60,773 nucleotides of DNA. Origin: Nitrospirota bacterium (GTDB taxonomy: Bacteria; Nitrospirota; Thermodesulfovibrionia; Thermodesulfovibrionales; JdFR-88). Numbering within the stretch: position 1 is the stretch's first letter; each line of letters opens with the position of its first letter. This document shows positions 25,662 through 31,906 of this stretch, piece by piece. The DNA lies in NCBI GenBank assembly GCA_021813405.1, contig JAKAKS010000041.1:1-60773 (forward strand), in the 5' to 3' direction. The notes below the pieces were generated by a model. That model ran no database searches. It had not been told where the DNA came from and worked only from the letters and a program-made list of their open reading frames with translations. A program made the translations under genes and the position numbers.

Positions 25662-26781
25662 CAAGAGCTCCAGCCGGAAGAATTTCCACTCCATAATGGC
25701 CCGGATAGTGGAACAAAGTCCCGCTTCGGTAGTAATTACGGACACCAAGGGAGATATACAGTATGTAAACCGCAGGTTCACTGAAGTGACAGGCTATTCA
25801 AAAACAGAGGTAATGGGAAAAAATCCACGCTTCCTTAAATCGGGGGAAAAGCCCCCGGAGGAATACCGGACTATGTGGGAAACAATTATTTCAGGCGCTG
25901 AATGGCGGGGCGAATTCCACAACAGGAAAAAAAGCGGGGAATTGTATTGGGAATACGCTTCGATAAATGCAATACGGGACAAATCCGGGGCGATCACAAA
26001 CTTTCTTGCCGTTAAGGAAGAAATAACGGGATTAAAAAAGTTGCAGGAAGAACTTACAGCCGCAAAGGACGCCGCAGAATCCGCCAGCCTGGCCAAAGAC
26101 CGTTTCCTTGCCACGATGAGCCATGAACTCCGGACGCCGCTGAATTCGATAATAGGTTTTTCAAACGTCCTTCTTAAAAACAAAGCGGGAAACCTGGGCT
26201 CAAAGGAAATTGATTACCTTGCGAGGATACTGGAAAATGGCAAGTCCCTGCTAACTTTGATTAACGGTATCCTGGACCTTTCGAAGGTCGAGGCCGGGAA
26301 GATGGAACTCGATATGTCCGGGGTAGACCTCAAAGAGCTGATCGAAGGGGTGCTGGCAAAAAGCGAGGGGCAGATAGGCGGCAAGGCCCTGCTGTTGGAA
26401 GCATCCATTCCCGATACTTTGGCGCCCGTTCACACTGACAGGGCAAAATTGGAACAGGTGCTGTTCAACCTGCTTGGAAACGCTATAAAATTTACAGATT
26501 CGGGAAAAGTATCCGTGATTGTTGATATGGAACCCCAAACATGCAGTCCGGTGCGGATAAACATTGCAGATACCGGCATAGGAATACCCGGCGATAAAGT
26601 GGAGCTTATATTTGAACCTTTCGTGCAAGCTGATACCACTACGTCCCGTAAATACGGAGGCACAGGCCTGGGCCTGGCGATTTCGCGATCGTTGCTTAAG
26701 TTGCTGGGATTTGATCTTGAAGTAAAAAGCGTGCCGGGGACCGGTTCCGTTTTCAGCATCATAATGAAACATACTGTTTAA
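25654..26781 (+). CDS. Soluble PAS-domain histidine kinase
   Basis: 375 residues and no membrane segment, so it senses inside the cell. A PAS domain covers about 12-125 ('GYSKTEVMGKNPRFLKSGE'), then a coiled linker, HisKA with 'MSHELRTPLNSIIGF' (phospho-His near 157), and HATPase_c with N box 'LLGNAIKFTDSG', G1 'DTGIGIPGD' and G2 'GGTGLGLAIS'. All ATP and phosphate motifs look intact. The PAS ligand is unknown. It has no attached receiver; partners are presumably the overlapping receiver gene and the Hpt proteins beside it. Confidence 0.9.
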   Translation: MNSKSSSRKNFHSIMARIVEQSPASVVITDTKGDIQYVNRRFTEVTGYSKTEVMGKNPRFLKSGEKPPEEYRTMWETIISGAEWRGEFHNRKKSGELYWEYASINAIRDKSGAITNFLAVKEEITGLKKLQEELTAAKDAAESASLAKDRFLATMSHELRTPLNSIIGFSNVLLKNKAGNLGSKEIDYLARILENGKSLLTLINGILDLSKVEAGKMELDMSGVDLKELIEGVLAKSEGQIGGKALLLEASIPDTLAPVHTDRAKLEQVLFNLLGNAIKFTDSGKVSVIVDMEPQTCSPVRINIADTGIGIPGDKVELIFEPFVQADTTTSRKYGGTGLGLAISRSLLKLLGFDLEVKSVPGTGSVFSIIMKHTV

Positions 26782-26791
26782 GAAAAGGGAT

Positions 26792-27472
26792 ATGGACGAA
26801 ATTACCTATTATAAAAATTACCTGGCGGGAACGTTGATTGCGCTGCAGGAAAGCCTTGAAAAAGGAGTTTGGAAGATTTATGAAAAGGGCTGTCCGCTCC
26901 ATATTACGGCGCATTCCCTGCGAGGCTCCGGTGCCACTTACGGTTTCCCTGAAATCACGGAGGCGGCCAGCGCCCTGGAGGAATCCACGGCTGGCCAGGC
27001 TGGGCGCAAGCTGGCGGCGCTGATCTCCGTAATCCGCATGGTAATCGGGGTAGAGGGTTCGATGCGGCTGCATGCGGCAAATGAAACCACCCAGGCGCAT
27101 GAATATAAAAAACGGAAGCTGCTCATAGCTGATGACGATCAGGCTGTTGTTAAAATCGCATCCCTTGCTCTTGAAAAATCGGGGGAATTCGACGTGATAG
27201 CTGCAATTAATGCGGCAGAGGCGGTTAAGCTTGCCCTGGAGGAGAAGCCGGATGCGATACTTCTTGATTTCATGCTGTCCGAGAGCAGCGGCACCGAAGT
27301 GCTTCAAACACTAAGGGCAAATGCGCAGACCCGGACAATCCCGGTGATCTTTTTTACCTCAAGGGCAGACGGGCTGTCGGAAAAAAAGTTTATCGAGCTG
27401 GGGGCAATAGGCGTGATTGCAAAACCGTTCGATCCTTTTGCGCTGCCTGCGCAAGTGGGCAAGTTTTTTTAA
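26792..27472 (+). CDS. Hpt-receiver fusion protein
   Basis: 226 residues. The N-terminal helical part (1-95) resembles an Hpt domain: 'ITAHSLRGSGATYGF', with the histidine near residue 40. Residues about 110-226 form a receiver: 'LLIADDDQAV', phospho-Asp in 'AILLDFMLSESSG', 'VIFFTSRAD' and 'VIAKPFDP'. The receiver has Phe-Phe-Thr-Ser at the switch and should work. This order (Hpt first) is unusual for a fusion. The gene starts 10 bases after the kinase. It ends at a 19-base A/T inverted repeat (27461-27479) that may terminate transcription from both sides. Confidence 0.78.
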   Translation: MDEITYYKNYLAGTLIALQESLEKGVWKIYEKGCPLHITAHSLRGSGATYGFPEITEAASALEESTAGQAGRKLAALISVIRMVIGVEGSMRLHAANETTQAHEYKKRKLLIADDDQAVVKIASLALEKSGEFDVIAAINAAEAVKLALEEKPDAILLDFMLSESSGTEVLQTLRANAQTRTIPVIFFTSRADGLSEKKFIELGAIGVIAKPFDPFALPAQVGKFF

Positions 27473-27477
27473 AAAAC

Positions 27478-28923
27478 TTAACCCAAAACAATAGACTTGA
27501 CCAGTTCAACCAGTTTTGCCTCTTCATTATAAACATAATATTTACAGCCGAACTGTTCCACTGCCATTTCGGCAATTGATTCAGCCAGCAAGCCCTCTTT
27601 AACGATTATCGCCTTTTCCTGTTTTCCGGCCATGTGCAAAAAACTTTCCAGATCGCCGGAAAAATCAATGCTGGAGTCGTTAAAGTAAACAGCCAAATCC
27701 GATTTTTGGAGCAGGTCCCCCCATGTGCCGGCAAATCTTCCTTCCCCGCGCACAGTGCAAACCCTGAACGGACCACCATGGGCGCCCACGAACATTGCAC
27801 TGTAAAAGTCCGCTACTCCCAAACTGCCCGTGTTCTTTAGTGCGTTTGGGGCGATCGCGGCTATTAGCGAATCAATGCGCAATTTGGCCTTTTCCGAGTA
27901 CGCGGCAATTACAATATAAGAGCGCGCGTGCCGGGACTGCGGCTGGTATTGCCCGGCTGATGCGTCCACGGCGGCTTTTTTAACAGACAGAATACCGCCA
28001 TCTACAAGTTTTGCTGCGGCCACCTTTGTCCTTAGCCGGCCCAGAGATGATGCCTGAAGCAAGGCCGAGAATTGCCATTGCCTGTCCGCCGCAACTTCCA
28101 GAAGGGTGCGCGCATCATCATCGTCCACTTCAGTTTTGCGGTCCTTTTTACCAGCGGCGGCAACCAAATCGTCATCTGCCGGAATTATCTTGCCCAGGTA
28201 ATTTAATTCGTCAATTATCCTCATCCCCTCCAGCAAGATTCCGGCAACCGATAGCGGCTCCATCTCAGCAACGGCATGTTTCATGGCCTCGAACCGGAAT
28301 TGCCCTTTTTTTAACGCCAAAAGCTCGAATACGGCGTCCTGCCCGGCATAATCCCCTGCGTGCGCGCCTATTATAAAGCCATCCTGCACCAGGACATCCC
28401 CCTGCTCACCCGCCGGCGTATTTATAACCAGCCTGCCGGTCTTGCGCCCTACTTCAACTATCTGCAGGATGTCCGGCATGTTTATCTCCTCTATTAACCC
28501 TGAAAGGGCTGATTCAGGCCCGATACTTACCGATAAATGAACCTTATCAATAAGGGCGTTGATCCTGTCCACCACTTCGCTAACGGAAAAAGGCTTGGTT
28601 ATGTAATCGTCGGCCCCGTGCCTGAATCCGTGAATTACAGAATGTGTTCCCGTTTTGGAAGTCAGGAAAATAAAGGGTATTTTTGCGCAATGCTCTCCCA
28701 GATGCTTCCTTACGGTTTCGCATAATTCATAGCCGTTCATACCGGGCATCACAATATCGGATACAATGGCGTCCGGAATAAAATCCTTAAGTGTTTTCAG
28801 CGCTTCCATGCCGTCTTTTGCTTCCCTGACCACGTAACCCTTCCTGGCCAGGTGGCTCTTAAGGACGAAAAGGATGGGTGGATCGTCGTCCACCAAAAGG
28901 ACCTTTTTCTCTTTTTTTTCCAT
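27478..28923 (-). CDS. Response regulator with DUF4388 (PATAN-like) domain
   Basis: 481 residues. The receiver at 1-130 has 'LLVDDDPPI', phospho-Asp in 'AIVSDIVMPGMNG' and 'DYITKPF'. A DUF4388 domain follows at about 130-240 ('SGLIEEINMPDILQIVEVGRKTG', '...GQFRFEA'). Then come a low-complexity Asp/Lys linker (about 250-270), a helical segment, and a C-terminal alpha/beta domain (about 335-481) that resembles small G-domain-like modules found with DUF4388 regulators, but without a clear Walker A. DUF4388/PATAN proteins are known in motility and polarity control. It faces the Hpt-receiver gene across 5 bases. Confidence 0.82.
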   Translation of the reverse strand: MEKKEKKVLLVDDDPPILFVLKSHLARKGYVVREAKDGMEALKTLKDFIPDAIVSDIVMPGMNGYELCETVRKHLGEHCAKIPFIFLTSKTGTHSVIHGFRHGADDYITKPFSVSEVVDRINALIDKVHLSVSIGPESALSGLIEEINMPDILQIVEVGRKTGRLVINTPAGEQGDVLVQDGFIIGAHAGDYAGQDAVFELLALKKGQFRFEAMKHAVAEMEPLSVAGILLEGMRIIDELNYLGKIIPADDDLVAAAGKKDRKTEVDDDDARTLLEVAADRQWQFSALLQASSLGRLRTKVAAAKLVDGGILSVKKAAVDASAGQYQPQSRHARSYIVIAAYSEKAKLRIDSLIAAIAPNALKNTGSLGVADFYSAMFVGAHGGPFRVCTVRGEGRFAGTWGDLLQKSDLAVYFNDSSIDFSGDLESFLHMAGKQEKAIIVKEGLLAESIAEMAVEQFGCKYYVYNEEAKLVELVKSIVLG

Positions 28924-28932
28924 GTGGTTTTT

Positions 28933-29148
28933 TCAGGCCTCCGTTTCTTTGATCTGAGGCCAGCCAGATACAGATTTTACAAATGTTTCAACATCGGCGT
29001 GGCCGGATTGACCGCCGGAAAATTTTTTGAGCCCGGTTTCATTTAATTCTGAAACCAGCAGTTTTATTTCTTTTTTAAGCGCGGCAATCCCGCCGTATCC
29101 TTCCGATTTCCAGGGCACCGATTTATTCATGATTAATTCTATTAACAA
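28933..29148 (-). CDS. Small hypothetical protein between two signalling genes
   Basis: 71 residues from a TTG start, or 65 from the ATG at 29130; no clear ribosome site for either. The sequence is hydrophilic and helical ('ALKKEIKLLVSELNE') with no known motif. It is tightly packed between the EAL protein and the DUF4388 regulator, in the same direction, so it is likely part of their transcript. Confidence 0.5.
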   Translation of the reverse strand: MLIELIMNKSVPWKSEGYGGIAALKKEIKLLVSELNETGLKKFSGGQSGHADVETFVKSVSGWPQIKETEA

Positions 29149-29174
29149 CCGGGCACCAAGGTCAATTCAGCAAA

Positions 29175-31130
29175 TCAGAGGAAACGGCGTCCGGATTTGA
29201 CGAGGGCCCGGAAAGAATCCGCCGGCAGCGGGGTGCTGAAATAGTATCCCTGGATTTCGTCACAGCCGTGCTCCAGTAGAAAATCAAGCTGCGCCTTATT
29301 TTCGACGCCCTCCGCTATAGCCTTGAGATTAAGGCTGTGGGCCAGCGCGATGATCGCCTGCGTAATCGAAGCGCTGTTTGTATCAACGCCGATGTCCCTG
29401 GTAAACGAGATATCGACCTTCAGCTTGTCAAGCGGAAACCGCTTGAGATAACTCAGCGAAGAATACCCGGTGCCGAAATCGTCGATCGAGAGATAAACAC
29501 CCATATCCTTCAGCGCCTTCATCATCTTTATGGCCTCCTCGGCGTCATGGATAATGGTTTGTTCAGTGAGTTCGAGTTCCAGGGACTCGGGAGAAAGCCC
29601 CGACTGGTCCAGGGCGTCCCTGACAGTACTGATCAGCGTCCTCTGGAAAAACTGTCCCGCCGTCACATTGATGGCAAGCCGCAGCGGGGGAAGCCCGTCG
29701 TCCTGCCACCGCTTGCTTTGATTGCAGGCATTTATAAGCGTCCATTCGGAAATCGGGATAATGAGTCCGGTCTCCTCGGCCAGGGGTATGAACTGGGACG
29801 GCGGCACAAGCCATTCGTCTTCTTTCCGCCGTATCAAAGCCTCCATTCCGACAATGGTTCCGCCCCGCAGCTCAACCTGAGGCTGATAATGAATTACAAA
29901 CTCTCCGTTTTTTATCGCCCGGCGGAGGTTTGCTTCCAGGCTCAGATGCTCAAATGCTTTTTGGCTCATGCTCTGGTCAAAAAACTGAAAATTTTTCCCC
30001 TTCGCCTCCCTGACCTGATGGAGCGCTACCTGGGCGTTCTTCATCAGGGTCTCAACCCCGGTCCCGTCGGAGGGATAGAGCGCAATCCCCATATAAGCGG
30101 TAACGAACACTTCATAGCGCTGCCTGATGAAAAAAGGCCTCGCCAACTGGGCATTGATCTTCTTCACAATAGACGCCACCTCTTCCGAGCCATCAATATC
30201 ACCAATGACCAGCCCGAATTCGTCCTCCTGAAGACGCGCAACCGTATCATGCTCACGTACCAGGCCAGCGAGCCAGCCAGCAAAATCCTTTATGAAGAGG
30301 TCCGCCGCGAAGTGTCCGAAGGAGTCACTGATATGCTTAAGCCCGCTGAGGCTGAGAATCACAACCGCAAGCCCCCGACTCCGCCTCGCCGCGTAGGTGA
30401 TTCCCAGGCCAAGGAGGTCGAGAAATAGCACGCGGTTAGGCAGCCCGGTTAAATTGTCATGCCGGGTGAGATACTCGATCTGCTCCTCGGTCTGTTTCAG
30501 TGCGGTGATATCCACAAAGACGCCAATATATTTGATGACCTTGCCGCCATCGTCTCTGACGGAGTTGATCGTGAGCAATTTGGGGTACTCCTCTCCGCTT
30601 TTCTTTCTGTCCCAAAGTTGCCCCTGCCACTGCCCGGTAGTGGTGATACTCTCCCACATATCCCGGTAAAACCCGGCATCCTGGCGTCCGGACTGCATTA
30701 TCCTTGGATTTTTACCAAGCACTTCTTCACTCGCGTATCCGGTAGTCTCACAGAAAGCCGGGTTCACGTACTCTATATTTGCATAGCTGTCTGTAATCAC
30801 CACGGGCTCACTGCTGCTATCCAGTATACGGTAGGCGAGGCTGGCTTCATCTTCGGCCTTCTTTCTCTTATGGCGCTCCAGCCTCAGCGAGCGGGCAAAG
30901 AGCATCATCACGAATGGCGCCGTGATTGCTGCTATTATCAATGCCACCATGATAGAGGAGAGAAACGCCGGGGCGAACCGCCCCCACGGCACAAGAAGCA
31001 ACACAAGCGCCGCGGGCAGGAAGATGACAAGGTACACGGCTACCGGCCTGACGCCGCCACGGGGCATTTCTGATTCTACCCGCCTCCGGAAGGTCCGGAG
31101 ATAATCCCTCAGCAATTCGCTTCTCAACAA
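29175..31130 (-). CDS. Membrane PAS-GGDEF-EAL protein, predicted c-di-GMP phosphodiesterase
   Basis: 651 residues. Two helices at about 27-75, PAS at about 95-210, GGDEF at about 220-380 and EAL at about 390-640. The GGDEF active-site loop reads 'LQEDEF', so cyclase activity is not expected. The EAL domain keeps 'MEALIRRK', 'INVTAGQF', 'DDFGTGYSSLSYLKRF' and 'AEGVENKAQ', so c-di-GMP hydrolysis is expected. The degenerate GGDEF may bind GTP as a regulator. The start codon lies 2 bases after the small gene at 31133, so they are coupled. The PAS domain closely resembles that of the kinase at 25654. Confidence 0.9.
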   Translation of the reverse strand: MLRSELLRDYLRTFRRRVESEMPRGGVRPVAVYLVIFLPAALVLLLVPWGRFAPAFLSSIMVALIIAAITAPFVMMLFARSLRLERHKRKKAEDEASLAYRILDSSSEPVVITDSYANIEYVNPAFCETTGYASEEVLGKNPRIMQSGRQDAGFYRDMWESITTTGQWQGQLWDRKKSGEEYPKLLTINSVRDDGGKVIKYIGVFVDITALKQTEEQIEYLTRHDNLTGLPNRVLFLDLLGLGITYAARRSRGLAVVILSLSGLKHISDSFGHFAADLFIKDFAGWLAGLVREHDTVARLQEDEFGLVIGDIDGSEEVASIVKKINAQLARPFFIRQRYEVFVTAYMGIALYPSDGTGVETLMKNAQVALHQVREAKGKNFQFFDQSMSQKAFEHLSLEANLRRAIKNGEFVIHYQPQVELRGGTIVGMEALIRRKEDEWLVPPSQFIPLAEETGLIIPISEWTLINACNQSKRWQDDGLPPLRLAINVTAGQFFQRTLISTVRDALDQSGLSPESLELELTEQTIIHDAEEAIKMMKALKDMGVYLSIDDFGTGYSSLSYLKRFPLDKLKVDISFTRDIGVDTNSASITQAIIALAHSLNLKAIAEGVENKAQLDFLLEHGCDEIQGYYFSTPLPADSFRALVKSGRRFL

Positions 31131-31132
31131 AA

Positions 31133-31372
31133 TCAGCTCTTCCGCGCCATGCCGCAGAGGTTTTTGCCAATCTCGAGCTCTTTCCTCTGCTTCTCCTGTT
31201 TCTGGCAGATATCTCCCCTGGCCTCACTCATAGTTGTCTCAACAACGCCATTCCCGTCCTGCTCCCGGATGGATGCCGCATGGCTTGGCAACACCCTCAC
31301 CTGGCCGCTGAACATCCTGTATGTTTGATCCAGGCGCCTCTTCAGTTCCCGTGGCTTTATAGAGTACTCCAT
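31133..31372 (-). CDS. Small hypothetical protein leading the c-di-GMP operon
   Basis: 79 residues, charged, no membrane segment, two cysteines near the C-terminus ('GDICQKQ', 'NLCGMARKS'). ATG 31372 has GGAGG 8 bases upstream. It ends 2 bases before the EAL gene. No family is recognised; it could regulate or bind the EAL protein. Confidence 0.65.
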   Translation of the reverse strand: MEYSIKPRELKRRLDQTYRMFSGQVRVLPSHAASIREQDGNGVVETTMSEARGDICQKQEKQRKELEIGKNLCGMARKS

Positions 31373-31568
31373 GAATTAACCTCCGGTGATTCAAGAAATA
31401 TTTTACTAGGTTTTAATCCATGAATGTCATTACGATTTTGACAACATACCCCCGGAAATCAGGCCGGTTTCCGTTTTTTTAAGTTTTCTGCGGCCGCAAC
31501 CTGCTTTCTTCGGAGTATCATGCCCGTGCCAGGTTACGCGGCAATCAACTATTGATTTGGCAGAAGCC

Positions 31569-31636
31569 GTGGCCCGTTTGCGGTTTTTGCCTGCCTCGCC
31601 CTTTCAAGGCGGTAACACCGGTTCGAATCCGGTTGG
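31569..31636 (+). repeat. Third tRNA-Glu fragment with shared upstream 20-mer
   Basis: 31596-31636 repeats 41 bases of tRNA-Glu (75-115: anticodon arm through most of the 3' acceptor strand). It then diverges before the acceptor end and has no D arm, so it is not a functional tRNA. The 20-mer at 31569-31588 matches 2988-3007 with one difference. Between them lie 7 bases absent at the 3005 copy. The 31373-31708 interval holds no gene otherwise. Confidence 0.8.
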
Positions 31637-31708
31637 AAATGCTCTCCTTTTGCCCGGGCTCTGCTTTCCAGGTTGATAAAAGCCAGCCGGGCGTGCTAAT
31701 TTCTTAAA

Positions 31709-31906
31709 ATGGGTAACAAAGACGCCTGGCTTTTTATTTTTATATGGGGCGTGCTCTGTTTCAACTGGCCTCTGCTTGACGTTTTCAGGAACCATTTGCC
31801 GGTCTATTTCTTCTCAGCCTGGGCCTCATTCATTCTTTTTTTGGCCATTCTGGCCGGCAGGTCTGCCAGAAAGCGAAAACAGGGCCCTCCAGAAGCTGGC
31901 CCATGA
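31709..31906 (+). CDS. Small two-helix membrane protein before the symporter-kinase
   Basis: 65 residues: two hydrophobic helices ('WLFIFIWGVLCFNWPLLDVF', 'VYFFSAWASFILFLAILAG') and a basic tail 'RSARKRKQ' that predicts cytoplasmic ends. It overlaps the start of the kinase gene by 4 bases (ATGA). Small helical partners occur next to several sodium/solute symporters and SSS-domain kinases, so a subunit or stabiliser of the kinase is a reasonable guess. No named family is recognised. Confidence 0.75.
   Translation: MGNKDAWLFIFIWGVLCFNWPLLDVFRNHLPVYFFSAWASFILFLAILAGRSARKRKQGPPEAGP

Noticed and set aside
29337-30428. 363-codon open frame opposite the EAL gene
   Set aside because: It is the antisense shadow of conserved GGDEF-EAL domains and shows no domain of its own.
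31596-31636. Third tRNA-Glu gene
   Set aside because: It lacks the D arm and the end of the acceptor strand, and no terminator follows.
3045-31636. A 28.6 kb integrative element
   Set aside because: The tRNA-Glu fragments bracket it, but no integrase, relaxase or phage gene was found, and the contents include core-like genes (greB, rRNA methyltransferase, uup). Kept only as a possibility in the findings.
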